A stretch of 64,000 nucleotides of DNA from Posidonia oceanica (Eukaryota > Streptophyta > Magnoliopsida > Alismatales > Posidoniaceae). Below are positions 21,764 through 33,599 of this stretch, one piece after another. A model generated the notes under the pieces. The model was given only the letters and a program-made list of their open reading frames with translations. It did not search any database and was not told the origin of the DNA. The stretch is from contig JAZBRS010000057.1 in assembly GCA_037176725.1 (NCBI GenBank), positions 88,247,501 to 88,311,500 on the forward strand, read 5' to 3'. Position numbers and translations under genes: made by a program. Numbering within the stretch: the stretch's first letter is position 1; every line of letters begins with the position of its first letter.

Positions 21764-24035
21764 GATTATATAGATGTCGATGAAGAGTTTGGCAGCAAGC
21801 GTGGAAATTTATCTATAGATGTTGTTATAGATGAGGAAGAATTGTGTTGCAACAAAGATGAAAACGTTTGTGTAGATCTTGATATAGACGAGGAAGTGTT
21901 GGAGGAGCAAAATACGCAATAGGAGTATACTTCTCAAGTGCCTATTCAGTCTTATATGGGTATGGAATTTAGTTCAAAGAATGAAGCATACCTATACTAC
22001 AATGCATATGCTAGGATAAAAGGATTTTCCATCAGAAGAAGTTGGTTTAGAAATTCAAAAAACACTGGACAAATGGTAGTAAGGAATTTTGTTTGTTCTA
22101 AACAAGGTGAAAAGGATTTAAAAGATAAACGGTCCTGGGGAAAAGAAATTAATAGGAGGAGATGTATCTATATTGTCCAAAGAGACAAAGGACTAAGGAT
22201 TGTGGATAAATTTATTGAAGAGCACAATCATATTCTAGGGAAAAGAAATTAATAGGAGGAGATGTATCTATGTTGTCCAAAGAGACAAAGGACTATGGAT
22301 TGTGGATAAATTTATTGAAGAGCACAATCATATTCTTACTACACCTAGTAAGATATCGAAGCTTCAATCTAATAACAAGTTATCTTCAGTAGCTAAAGGA
22401 TTAGCTGATACTTTATCTATATGTGGTGTTGGACCATCTAGAGTTGCACAAGTTCTCTCAGAGAGTGGCCATGAAGGTGTCACTCCCCAACAAATTAGTG
22501 GCCATAGAAGGACTAGTCAAAATAACATTGGGAAGGAAAGTATGGTTGTGATTAGGTGCTTTCAATCAAAAAGTGCGTTAGATTTGCAGTTCTTCTTCGA
22601 ATTTGAATTGGATGAAGATCACACTATAAGAAGTGTTTTCTGGTCTGATGGAAAGTCTCATGACAACTACATGAAATTCGAAGTTGTAGTTATTTTTGAC
22701 ACAATCTACAGGACAAATAACTTTAACATGCCCTTTGCACCATTCACTGGTGTTAATCATAACAGATAATCTATATTGTTTGGTTGTGCATTGCTTGCTG
22801 ATGAAATAGAAGATACCCTCGCCTAGTTATTTACAACATTCCTGACATGCATGTGTGGTAAGAAGCTAAAGGTTATCATTATAGATCAAGATCTCGCAAT
22901 GCGTGCTACAATTCTAGTAATTTTTTAGGGTACAACACATCGATATTATCTGTGGCACATAGGTAAAAATGTAGTAAACCATATATTCGAGCTCAAATGC
23001 AATGTTAACTTCAAACAAGACTATGAGAAATGCATATATGGTTCCAGAACTCTCATGAAATTTGAGAATCATTGGGAGTTGTTGAAAGATATGTATCCCT
23101 CAATTCATGATAATAAATGGTTGAATACAATGTATAATATTTGAGAAAATTGGGTCCCTTATTATCTGAAGGTTTATGGCTAGAATGTCTACTAGCTAAC
23201 AATCTGAAAGTATCAACTCTTTTTTTGATGGTTATGTTCATTCCCGAACTCCTATTTCGGAGTTTGTCTTTCAACATGATAGAGCATTATCATCTAAACG
23301 AATTGCTGAAGAAAGAGAGGACTTGATGACAATGTCAACAAAGCCAATACTTCTGTCTTCCAATCCAATTGAAGCATGCAGGCAAAGAATACTCCTACTT
23401 TTTGTTTGTGTAAGAAATTTGAACATGAAGAGATTCTTCCATTTGTCATATCCTTTTAATTCTATGGAAAAAGGGAGTGACCATATTGCCAGAAAATAAT
23501 CTCTTACCTAGGTGGAACATACAAGCCAGATATTATACAAGCACATTTGTCAGAGTTAATATTCCATCATCATCTGATCAGAAGTACAAATTATGTATTT
23601 CATCCTCTTCTTTAGTTAGTACAAAATTTCAACATGATACTAATCTATATTTTTCAATCTTCATACAGGTTCACTCCTATGATGCTTTGGGATTTGCGAT
23701 CTACGACATTTAAGTTGGTTGATATTGATTCTTCTTCTATTACTCAACATGAAATAGTAAAGCACGGGATAGATGATTTATTGAAGAAACTAAGTCAAGT
23801 ACATCTCAATACTACTGTTGAACATTCACCAAGCGTAGTTAGTGCCAACTGTGAAGAGCAACTACCTATTGGGTTCGTAGTAAAAGACCCTACTACAATG
23901 AGAAAAGCCAAAGGGAGGCAAAAAATAGTCAACTTATAAAATCTAGTATCATGGTCTCATTGTCACAATCAAAGAAAGTGAAAAAATCTTGCAATGGTTG
24001 TGGTCAAGAAAGACAATACATTAACAGTTGTCCAA
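21764..24035 (+). pseudogene. FAR1/FHY3-like MULE transposase (broken)
   Basis: An acidic N-terminus (DVVIDEEELCCNKDE) runs into a stop, then the FAR1 DNA-binding domain (21938-22240; KNEAYLYYNAYARIKGFSIR, ending DKFIEEHNHIL with the zinc-binding H-x-H). The MULE transposase domain follows: SVFWSDGKSHDNY, then FDTIYRTNNFNMPFAPFTGV carrying the first catalytic Asp, then IIDQDLAMRATI at about 22880 with the second. Further on are the conserved phrases TPISEFVFQHDRAL, LPENNLLPRWN and, near 23975-24030, a zinc-knuckle-like CNGCGQERQYINSC. A 100-bp tandem duplication and several stops and frame changes disable it. FAR1/FHY3 transcription factors descend from such transposases. The N-terminal limit and introns are uncertain. 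Confidence 0.8.
22138..22336 (+). repeat. 100-bp tandem duplication in the FAR1 domain
   Basis: Two copies (22138-22237 and 22238-22336) differ at only about two bases. The unit covers the end of the FAR1 zinc-binding region. Because 100 is not a multiple of three it shifts the frame, and it seems a recent event. Confidence 0.9.
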
Positions 24036-25605
24036 ATACAGGTTTTTTTCTTACATGTACTTGCTTATCTAGTTTCATGTATGTGTATTAACTTATCTAC
24101 TCTTTCACAGGTTCTTCAATTGCACATGAGGAACACTAGGAGACTTGGAGTTAAGTATGTCAACTATTTTGCAGGTACTTAATTACACACAGATGAGATT
24201 AATTCAAGATTCATCTTTTAAAAGCTTGCTTTGTTCAGATGGTTAGTCCATTGGATTCCCATTTTAATTCTAATCAGCAAAGCTAGTAAATCTTGGAGAT
24301 GTTCTTTGCAGCATTGTGAACAACATGATGTTATCTAATTTCCTGCACGGCATGATGTTGCTAATGATAGCAACACTTTTCATGGTTTTGTCTGGCAATA
24401 CTGTTTACCATACTATCTCTTGTGTGTGTGATTTATTCTCTTCTTAAGCCTGTTGACAGTGAGTGTACATACACCAATTTGTGCTTTTGTTTCTTTAATT
24501 GCTATCTACATATTGCTTTAGTTCTTTAGTGTTGATTAGCTTATTTACATTTCAAGTTATTTGTATACAACGATTCTCTACAAGTGGAAACATTGATAAG
24601 AACAATGGAATGGTTCATCAGTTGCAGAATTATGGGATTGTCAACTCAAGTAAAGTGGCAAAAGTGATGATGAGTATAGACAGAGCCATGTTTAGAACTC
24701 TTGAAGGAGCACCTGCAACGTGGGATGCAAATTGTTAATCAGAATGATGAGAACCAGAAGTAGAAGTTCTTCTTCGAATTCCCAATAGGAGCACCTGCAA
24801 CGTCAGAACACCTGATGAGAACCAGAAGTAGAAATAGGAGCACCAACAACGTCGGAACATGTAAAATGTTTTCTCTAAGTTGCATTCCCAGCCCTTCCTT
24901 GGTAAATCTTCCTTCAATGTGGAAATGTATGAGAACAAACTAGTGGTTCTAGATTATGTCTTGATGAGGTGTTATTCCAAGTTATCATTAGTTTTTATAG
25001 TCTCAAAATTCTATTAAAATGGCCATGAAGTTCTATTATAGTCTCAGAATTGTGTAAATTGTCATTAGCTTTTTCTAGTTCTATTTTATATACCATTACA
25101 AAACCAAAGTATACGATGATGCTCATTGAACTCTATCCTCACATGATGTATGATGATGCAAGATTTGGTGTTTATATGGTAAAATTCTTTAGCATTTTAT
25201 TTAGAAAAATGACTACTACTTCAAATTGTCCGAAAGATCAAAAATATGAAACAAGAAAGAGTCACCACTTAGTATATACAGATGATTCAAAGATGCATGA
25301 AATCATGGATTTTAGGTGCTTTACAGACACCAAAATGATGAGGAAATACATTCTCTTTGTTAATCAGAACCAAAAGTTGGTGATGACAGTATAATATATG
25401 ATCTTTGTTGTCCTACATTTGTTTAAAGAGAGCAAGTTCTTTTCTTAATTATGAATTAACTCAAATTTAAGCTCCTTCTAAGTCCATAATTTTGGTATAA
25501 AGAGACAACTACGTGATATATGTTCTCCCTCCTTACCTAGTTGTAAATGGTTAACATTTCCCTGAACACATCTTATTAAATAGCATAAACAAGAACAATA
25601 ATTCT
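24036..25605. other. Gene-less sequence downstream of the FAR1 pseudogene
   Basis: AT-rich, with no domain recognised in any frame. A short direct repeat built on GAGCACCTGCAACG and GATGAGAACCAGAAGTAGAA occurs between 24707 and 24860. It could be 3' sequence of the candidate MULE. Confidence 0.45.
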
Positions 25606-25843
25606 AGAGTTATATTGCCATCTATTCAATCAACAAAAAGGTCCATAAAATCCATACAAATATAGTTATATTGCCATCTATTCAATCAACAGAAAGGTCC
25701 ATAAAATCCATACAAATATAGTTATATTGCCATCTATTCAATCAACAACAAGGTCCATAAAATCCATACAAATATAGTTATATTGCCATCTATTCAATCA
25801 ACAAAATGTCCATAAAATCCATACAAATATAGTTATATTCATC
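25606..25843. repeat. 56-bp tandem repeat, four copies
   Basis: Units read AGTTATATTGCCATCTATTC, then AATCAACA, then AGGTCCATAAAATCCATACA. The copies differ by one or two bases; a fifth is partial. The array stops 24 bp before the Tekay-like LTR. Confidence 0.9.
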
Positions 25844-25867
25844 GATACAAATATAATTATATGAATT

Positions 25868-26412
25868 TGTGACACCCGTGGTCTACAATGGGTCAGACAT
25901 GACTTGCTGGCGCAACTTGCTAGCGTGGAGATTTTTATAGCTTTGACCTAGAACTAATTTTGCATTTAAGTGGATTTGATGGCTTCTTGGGATCCGTATT
26001 TCTCTTCTTCCTCCGTGAGCTACACCTGCAGAAAATAAAAAAGAAAGAAAGAGAGAAACATAGAAGAAGGAAGAAGAAGAGGAAGAGTGCCACTGACATC
26101 TTGCCGCTGCCGACACTTGCCACCGATCGCCGTCGTCGCTTCCTGGAGAGAGAGGAGAAGGAGGATCCTGAGTAGATTAGGGAGAGAGAGAGAGAGAGAA
26201 TTGAGACTGAGAGAGGAGGAAGGAGAGGCCGCCAGTCTGCCGCTGTGCTCGCCGCCAACCCCGCCGACGCCGCTACTGTGTAGAAGACAAAGGAGGACAG
26301 GGAGGAAGAAGGGGCAGGAGAGAGAGGGAGACAGAGTGGGAGATGGGGGAGTCAGCCATTGTTGCTGTCATTCCAACCACCATCGCTGTGTCGCTATTGC
26401 TGTGTTGCCGCC
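25868..26412 (+). mobile_element. Tekay-like solo LTR T1, left part
   Basis: Starts TGTGACACCCGTGG and is preceded by GAATT (25863-25867), which recurs after the other end of the LTR at 47530-47534, giving a perfect 5-bp target-site duplication. It is similar to 50987-51600, an uninterrupted relative. Element C splits it at 26412. The Tekay label rests on the TGTRACACC...GGTGTTAYA ends and general structure, not on coding sequence. Confidence 0.8.
26408..26412. repeat. Target-site duplication CCGCC of element C, left
   Basis: CCGCC at 26408-26412 repeats at 45167-45171 directly outside the other LTR end. Confidence 0.9.
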
Positions 26413-26712
26413 TGTAGTAATCCCAATCGGAATCAGGCTTACTATTAGCGGCGATTGATCCGAGGAAGAGGCTCAACTCGAAAACACTTAAAATCGAGGA
26501 GAAAAAGGAAGATAAGACAAATCAGAGTCGCCACCATGTCTATTAACGGGAGACAAGGAAAATCGAGGAAATGCGTGGATTAACACGCAAAACCAAGCAA
26601 GAAATGCAAAGCAAAGCAATACAAAGGAAAACAAATGCAAATGAATGCAAATGAGATGACTCTAGCCCAGGATAAGGGCAATATGGTCATTGTGGGCCAA
26701 AAGACTGGGCAA

Positions 26713-26750
26713 GGACTCCTGTTACGCGCGGGGAAGGTGTTAGGCACCCC
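26713..26750 (-). promoter_or_regulatory. Conserved LTR stem-loop block (element C, 3' LTR)
   Basis: Same GGTGCCTAACACC stem-loop with flanking CCTTCCCCGCGCGTAACAGG as in the other Ogre-type LTRs. Confidence 0.6.
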
Positions 26751-27049
26751 CGACACGCTCGAGAATCGGTCTTTCTAGGCTTACGCTCGCATACACAGGG
26801 AAATGCAGATTTGAATGCCTATGTGCCTATGAATGCCTAAATGAATGCTCAAGGTGTGCTCTAAGTGGAGAGATGCAAAGCAAAGAAGTAAACGTGCTCT
26901 CTAAGTGCTTAGCTATGCTGTCTGTGTTCCGAACCGGGCGAAACCCAGCTCGTGAGAACTCCAGGCAGTAAGCATCACAGCCCTATATGCAAATGCAAGC
27001 GAAAAAAGCAAAACAACGGCAAAACCATGCAATGCGATCGACATGCAAG

Positions 27050-27330
27050 GGAAAACGGTGTAAAACGCGCAAAACGAGGCAAGAAGCAAGAACAGCACGC
27101 AAAAACGGGCGAAAAACAAGGCGGCACGCAAAACGGTGCAAAAGAAGGAGAGCGGCATGCAAAACGGTGCAAAAGAAGAGGCGAGCGCGCAAAACGGCGC
27201 AAAAGCAAAGCAGGCACGCAAAACGGTGCCAAAACGAAAGCGAACGCGCGAAACGGCACAAAGGCAAAGCAGGCACGCAAGACGGTGCCAAAGCGAGAGC
27301 GGGCACGCAAAACGGTGCCAAAAGCAGCGA
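27050..27330. repeat. Minisatellite in the element C 3' LTR
   Basis: Eight or so imperfect units of about 33 bp built on GCACGCAAAACGGTGCCAAA. Each contains a GCAC...GTGC dyad around GCAAAACG. Because the period is near a multiple of three, long open frames with basic or Phe/Cys-rich products appear on both strands; these are artefacts of the repeat. The other LTR carries the same array at 40160-40440. Confidence 0.8.
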
Positions 27331-30300
27331 AACAAAACCTCGGAAAAGCTATGCGAATGCTTATGCAAAGAAAGAGATCAGAAGAAGCCAAAGAGAAGCA
27401 AAACAGCGCGTGTGTGAGAACAAACGCTGTTTAGGGCCACACAGAGTAGGTGTGAAGACCTACAAAGGGGGAGAGTGAGCAAATGGAGGGATTACCACTT
27501 TTTTTGTGACCGTTTCCCACTAAACCGCTCCACGATGTGTCTCGCATGCTGCCCAAAGCTCGCAATGCGATCGGATCGTGGAAAAGGGGGAAGAAAGTCG
27601 CATTAAGTGGTGAACCCAAGGAAAATACAACACGAAACACTCAGGAGTACGCGAAACGGGGATTGGAGTTGATAGACAAGAAGAGGAGGCCTTATTCTAC
27701 ATGCTCGAAGAGACAGAAAGCGAAAACGAGGCAAACAATGCAAATGATATGCAATGCAGGGGTTCGGGAGGACATACCTGGAAAACCTGGAGCCTGATCT
27801 GAAATCTGCTTGGTCCATGCTGAAGAGCGCTTCACCGCGGTCGTCTGGGCAGCTTATTTGAGAAGATCCAACGGTCGGACTGGAAGATATCACAGCTTCA
27901 AGGCAGAAAGGCCAGAACAGGGGAGAAGAATAGATCTAGGTGTTCAGGAGGTCCTAGGGGTGTGCAAAAGGTCCTCCCAACTGAAGGGGAGCTAAAAGTG
28001 CTTAGTGTGTGCAAAAGATGCTAAGTGCAAAGCTACATGGATGCGAATGCATGCGGAAAGCAAGAAAAGACAAGGAGGAAGACTTTTAGGAAAAAGGGGG
28101 GTTCAAATGCTATTTTAAAAAAGAAAAGGGGCTTAGATGCAAATTTTTAAAAAGGATTGGGGCTTACAGGCAGGGGTTTTGAAAACAGGGGGTTGCATGC
28201 GGTTTTGCAGAAGACCGGGCTTAGAATGCAATTTTGAAAAGGGGATATGCATCAGAAGAAGTTTTGAAAGCAAAAGGCAAGCAAAAAGCAATTTTGAAAA
28301 ACTCTGGGGTCTAAAATGCAATTTTTCCAGAAAACAGGGTTCTGGGGAGTCTGGGAATGCAAGTGGAGGGCCTACATGCAATTTCGCAAACATGGGAGCT
28401 AAAATGCATCTTTAGGGGCAAAACGGTCATTTTACATGATTTTACAATGATGCAAGGGACCTATGTGTCATTTTGAAATCATGCAAGGTCAAAAATGCAA
28501 TTTAGTATGCAAAACATGCTCTGAAATCAAGGTCTATGGACTGATGTGCAATTTTTAAAAAAAACAGGGTTAAAATGCAATGCAATAAGCTAAAGTGCAT
28601 GCAAGGAGATTACTGTGCATTTAAAATGGACCTATATGCAAAAATGGAAAATCAGAGGGGCTGATATGCAATGCAGTATGCAAAATGAGGAAATAAACCC
28701 TAAGTTACTACAGTGCATTGGACTAAGATGCAAAAACAGAAACTAAGAAGGACCCAGAATGCAATACAATAAGGCAAACTTACAGCATTTAAATTAAATA
28801 ATCTACTGCAGGATTCAGATGCAAAAATTAAAAGTAGAAGGGCTAAAACATAATTTTTTACAACTGGACAGCACAGTAAATGGACTATCATGCAAATACT
28901 AAAAACCAGAAACATTTAAAGCAATTTAATAAGATTCTAAATTCAATATAACATAAGACTTAATCTGATCAGGACCTACATGCAATATTAGAAAGTTATT
29001 ATGACATGGATGCAATGCAAGCAAATTTTTCTAAGCTACTGAAAAAATAAAAAAAACATGGCAGCAGCTTACAGTGGAGGTGGAGACCGGAGGATCGCCG
29101 GCGAGGCTCTGGACCTGCGGAGGAGGGACGACGCGGGGCGGCGGAGCGTGGAGAGAGAGCAGCGGTGTGCGACGGAGGCTGCGGAGGCTTGCGGCGGAGC
29201 GTGGGGCGGCGGAGCGACGCGCGACGGTCGCTGCGGGGGTGGCCGGCGCCGGAGAAGACGACAACTTCGGCGAGGGATTGCGGGCGGCACAGGCGATGAA
29301 AACCCTCGGGGAAAGGCCGAGGAGCAAGAAGGAGAGGAGGAGAATCCGGTGGAGGCTTGCTTCACCCCTCACACGCGCTAGAAGAGGCCACCCATCCAGG
29401 AGGATTTTCGGCCGGCCGGAGGGAAGTGGGGACGGCAGTGGGAAGCGGCTGCTGGTGCTGGGGAGCTTCGGGGACGTCGCCGGAGGTCCGAGGAGGATGA
29501 CGGAGCTTCCAGGGGCGCCTTCCACAGCCCGGAGCAAGATCTGGTCCGGCCGAGGCTTTGCTGTGAAGGCCGAGGTGGGTGCGGCGTTCCAGGCCGAGCC
29601 AAGGGTACGGGCGGCTAGGTGGTTGTCTGGGGAGTGCGTGGGAGGAAACAGAAGTGGATTCCACTGAGTGTGGAAGAAGTTATGGATGTTGGAAGATTTC
29701 GGCAAAAAAGGGGAGCCAAGTGTTTGTAGTGGAATGCGGTGGCTGTGGGAGGTTTCACGGTGAGATATTGGGTGGGTTGTGAAGGTGGGAACTTGGTGAG
29801 TACGATGGTGGAGTTTGGGAATTTTTGGATGCTCGTGGTGGTGGGTTTGCAATGAAGAAGGTCGTTCTGAGCTGTTTGGGTGCTGGCCACTTCGGGGGAG
29901 GATTCCGGGAAGGATTCAGGGTCTTTTTCGGTTCTGGAAGAAGGGTGAGAGTGCTGGGAACTTGGTCTTTGCAGGTGTGTAAGCCGAACCTCTTTTGGAT
30001 CCAAAATCTCAGCCTTTTGATCCTTCAAGGTTTGCTGGTTTCCAACGGTCAATGGGAGAGGGCATGGGTGTTTGTCCTTGGTTTCAGGCCACAGGGGCAA
30101 GGTGGTGATGGAAGTCGTGGGTAGTGGGGAAGTGCTGGGAAGTCAAGGTAGCTGTTAGGTGAAGGTTTGAAAAAAAAAACCAATGAGGGAGAGGTGTTGT
30201 CGTTTGCAGGTTGTGAGAGGAGGAGAAGAATGGAAGAAGAAGAAGAGGAGGGAAGAAGAAAGGGGAAGTTTGGCTGTGGGCTGGGCTTGCCAAATAGGAA

Positions 30301-32058
30301 AAGAAAGGGAAAAAAAAAAGAAAGGGAAGGAGAAAGGAAGAAGAGGAAGGAAGAAAGAAAGAAAGAGAGGGAAAGGAAAGGAAATAAAATTAGAAGAAGA
30401 AAAAAAATAAATTAAAAATAAGTAAAAATACTAGAAAAGTTGTGTTGTGAGTTAGGATTTTAATTAGATTTTTCGTGACTGTTTTTAGGTTAATTAGTGT
30501 GTTTTGGGCTTGATTAGGGTTTTAGGGTTTTGTTTTGTTCTTAATTTGTTTTCCATTTGATTAAGTGTTTGTTAAATCTTTTTAAATTGTTTTGTTAATT
30601 GTGTTTTTCTTGTTAAGCATTTTAGGATATTGATTAGGATTTTTTAGGATTTATTTTCGTATTAATCAGGATTGGTTTTAGGCTTTTAAATCTTAGTCTT
30701 CTTAGGGTTTTTTCTTTCTTAAGTCTTTTAAATTATGCTTTGATTTTTACTTGTTGATTTTCCTTGAAGTTTTTAGTTAGATTTCTCTGGTTTGATGGGG
30801 TGTTTTTAAATGTGTTTTTTTTCTTTCTCTTTTTAATTGAGTCCTTATGTTGTTTTTCTTATGTTTATTAGGTTAAGTCTTTTTGCTTCTTTAATTACTT
30901 ATCTTAGTGTTTGCTTTTTAATTCTTCTTTTTAGGGTTTGTTTTTTAATTCTTCTAGTGGGGTTTTTACTTCTGGTGGGTTTTGATTTTATTTTAGTTTT
31001 TTCCTTGATTTTTCAGTGTTTTCTTTTGGTTTGTTGTGCATTTTTTAGTTTACATGCTTGACTTTCCTTTTAGCTTGATTTAGTTAAGTTTAAGTTTTTA
31101 ATTGCTTGTTTAATGTTTTTTAATTATTTTTCTTGGGATTCTGATTTGTTTCTTTTATGTTTTGGAATTTTACAGATTTTTAGGGGTTTTTATGGGTTTT
31201 TGCAAAAGAAAGAAAAGGAAAAGAGAAGGAGGAAGAAAATGGAAAAAGGGAGAAATAAAAGGGAAAGAGATGAGTTGGAGGGAAATGATTTTTAAAAATT
31301 CAGGAAAAATGTTAAAAATAAAGTAAAAATAGGAATAAGATAGAGAAGGGATGGAGGCACAAAGGGGGCCCACAGCCAGGCCGGAAAAAGGGCAAGAAGG
31401 GGACGAAGGGAGAGATGATAATCAAGAGAGAGAGAGAGGAGAGAGAAAATGATAATCCTGGAGAGAGAAAAGGATAATTTGGGTGAATGGGGGTTTTAAA
31501 GGTCTTGGAATGGGATGAAAATTGGTGAGTGAGTAGGCTACGGCTTGGAGTGCTTGGTCTGAAGTTTTGGTTTAATTCCAAGGAGGTTTTGGAAGGGTTT
31601 TAAGGTGTAGAAAAAGGGGAGTTTTACCTAGGTTTTCTAGGATTTTTGGGAATGGGTTAGGCTTGAAAGTTTCTAAGTGTTTAGGTGGGTTTGTTAAGTG
31701 GGTGTTGGTGGATTTTCCTGCGGATTTTGGTCAGGTTTTGAGCTTGGGAAGAGGGGTAAAGGCTTAGGTCATGTTTGGCTTGTTTTGAAGGGTAAAGAGG
31801 AGGGTTAGGGTTTGGTTTGGACCTATGTTTGGATGGTTTTAGGGCAAGGTCTTGGATGGTTTCAAGGTAAGGTTTTGAGAGGGTTTTGGAGTGGTTTTCT
31901 GGGTTAGAAAATGAGTGTGGTTCTAGGTTTGGTTTTGAGGTTTGAGGTGGGGTTTTGATTTGAAAGGAAGGGTGAGGGGGAAGGTGTAATTTTGGGTTTT
32001 TTTTCCTAGTCGCCCGAGAGACCTGCCGATTCAGCCTTGTCGAAATGGGGTGTCAACA

Positions 32059-32075
32059 GATGCCCCCTCCCTGAG
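32059..32075 (-). other. Polypurine tract of element C
   Basis: Sense strand AGGGAGGGGGCATC directly before the 3' LTR start TGTTGACACC; it primes plus-strand synthesis in LTR elements. Confidence 0.7.
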
Positions 32076-32689
32076 CGAGGTCAAGGGGACCGAGACCGCT
32101 GCTCAGGGTTGAGAAGACGCCCCATTCGACCGGAGAGCCAAATGATTGCTATTGGCGTGAGTTACTTATTCGGCGGATACACCGAACGTCGTAGCCCGTT
32201 GCCGCAATGCAAGATGCAGGGTGCAGATGGATGAATGCTAAATGTGTAAATGCAAATGGTATGCTTATGCTAAAGCTTATTGCGCTGTACTCCTCTGGGG
32301 GAAAGCGAGATGGTGCATGCACGCGGGAGGGTGGAAAATGCAATGCAAGATCGCCGGACAATACTTCGGGAGAGTCGGGCGAGGGGGTGCGCTGAGCGGT
32401 GTGCAGCTCTAGCGCGGGGGTGCCGTTTGCCAAGCTTCTGCTGTAGGCATAGGCGATGCGAGTGCTGAAAGTAAAAGGCTGAAAAGTAAAGATGCTGGAT
32501 AGTAAAGATGCTGAGAAGTAAAGTGCCGAGAAGTAAATATGCTGTGGATGTGCATGCGATGGCGGGCGCAGGCCCGGGAAGGCGAAGTGCGGAAGTTGGT
32601 GTAAGGACCACAGAGGAGCAGTAGCGCAATAAGGATGCAATGTTATGCAATGTTATGCAGTGGAATGCAGGGTATAAACAGCGGAGCGC

Positions 32690-32860
32690 CGGGCATACGG
32701 AACCGGGAAAACGATCCCAAGGCCGCATACTACTGCGAGTATCATCCAAAGCCGGCAAGCTGCGAGAGTCTTGCGGGTGCCGAGGATGATACCTTAGGCA
32801 ATACGCGAGCCAGGGGTTCGATTCCCAAGCACGCCATGTCCGTGCAATGATGAAATGCAA
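32690..32860 (+). other. Conserved stretch with tRNA T-arm/B-box-like motif
   Basis: CCAGGGGTTCGATTCCC (32810-32826) resembles the RNA polymerase III B box (GGTTCGANTCC) and a tRNA T-arm, on the strand opposite to the element's sense. About 170 bp around it are conserved with element A (reverse complement of about 740-920), which carries two such motifs. No A box or cloverleaf was found, so it is not a tRNA gene. Confidence 0.45.
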
Positions 32861-33000
32861 TACTAGGACTGACTCTACAGAGGACACAATGAAGCTATAT
32901 GATGTCATGCAATGCGAATGCTGATGATATGCCATGATATGCAACAGAATGCTATTAAACTACGACGAAATGAGGTGATAAGTTAACGGACTTATCGCCG

Positions 33001-33530
33001 GATGGTTAGGGCTATCAGCCCGAGTGAGGAGTTAACGGACTCATCACCGGATAGTTAGGGCTATCAGCCCACTAATGAGGAGTTAACGGACTCATCGTCG
33101 GATAGTTAGGGCTATCAGCCCGAGTGAGGAGTTAACGGACTCATCGCCGGATAGTTAGGGCTATCAGCCCGAGTGAGGAGTTAACGGACTCATCGCCGGA
33201 TAGTTAGGGCTATCAGCCCGAACGAGGAGTTAACGGACTCATCGTCGGATAGTTAGGGCTATCAGCCCGAACGAGGAGTTAACGGACTCATCGCCGGATA
33301 GTTAGGGCTATCAGCCCGAACGAGGAGTTAACGGACTCATCGCCGGATAGTTAGGGCTATCAGCCCGAACGAGGAGTTAACGGACTCATCGCCGGATAGT
33401 TAGGGCTATCAGCCCGAGTGAGGAGTTAACGGACTCATCGCCGGATAGTTAGGGCTATCAGCCCGAGTGAGGAGTTAACGGACTCATCGCCGGATAGTTA
33501 GGGCTATCAGCCCGAGTGAGGGTGGAAAGT
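33001..33530. repeat. 48-bp tandem array, 11 copies (element C)
   Basis: Units read GATAGTTAGGGCTATCAGCC, then CGAGTGAGGAGTTAACGG, then ACTCATCGCCG, and are nearly identical. Each has two dyads: GGGCT-ATC-AGCCC and an imperfect GAGGAGT/ACTCATC around TAACGG. It is the homologue of the array at 408-645. Confidence 0.95.
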
Positions 33531-33599
33531 GGGCGGGATACCGAACCAGAAGGTGCGGCAGAGGTCCAGAGACACTCCCGCGACAGTTGGGGATGTCAG

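Larger units (their letters stand above)
26413..32058 (-). mobile_element. 3' LTR of element C, 5,646 bp
   Basis: In sense order: TGTTGACACC start at 32058; T/G-rich telomere-like stretch (about 31620-32010); AT-rich part with pyrimidine tracts (30170-31500); GC-rich block (29050-30160) whose long open frames have low-complexity Pro/Ser/Arg products and are probably untranslated; ATGCAA-rich repeats (28020-29030); 33-bp-type minisatellite (27050-27330); conserved terminal 600 bp. At 5.6 kb it lies among the longest LTRs known in plants, a trait of Ogre-type elements. Confidence 0.85.

Noticed and set aside
26952..27434. Long lysine/arginine-rich open frames in the element C LTRs, repeated at 40060-40542
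   Set aside because: They fall on a minisatellite with a period near 33 bp that keeps several frames open on both strands; the products are low-complexity and resemble no domain.
29031..30293. 200-270-codon Pro/Ser/Arg-rich frames in the LTR of element C (and 8318-9082, 42224-43401, 53084-53917)
   Set aside because: GC-rich or pyrimidine-rich LTR sequence; sense and antisense frames are equally long, the products of homologous positions do not match, and no domain is visible.
32690..32860. tRNA gene
   Set aside because: Only a T-arm/B-box-like motif; no A box, anticodon arm or acceptor pairing was found.
33001..33530. CRISPR-like array
   Set aside because: Direct head-to-tail repeats without unique spacers, in plant retrotransposon sequence.
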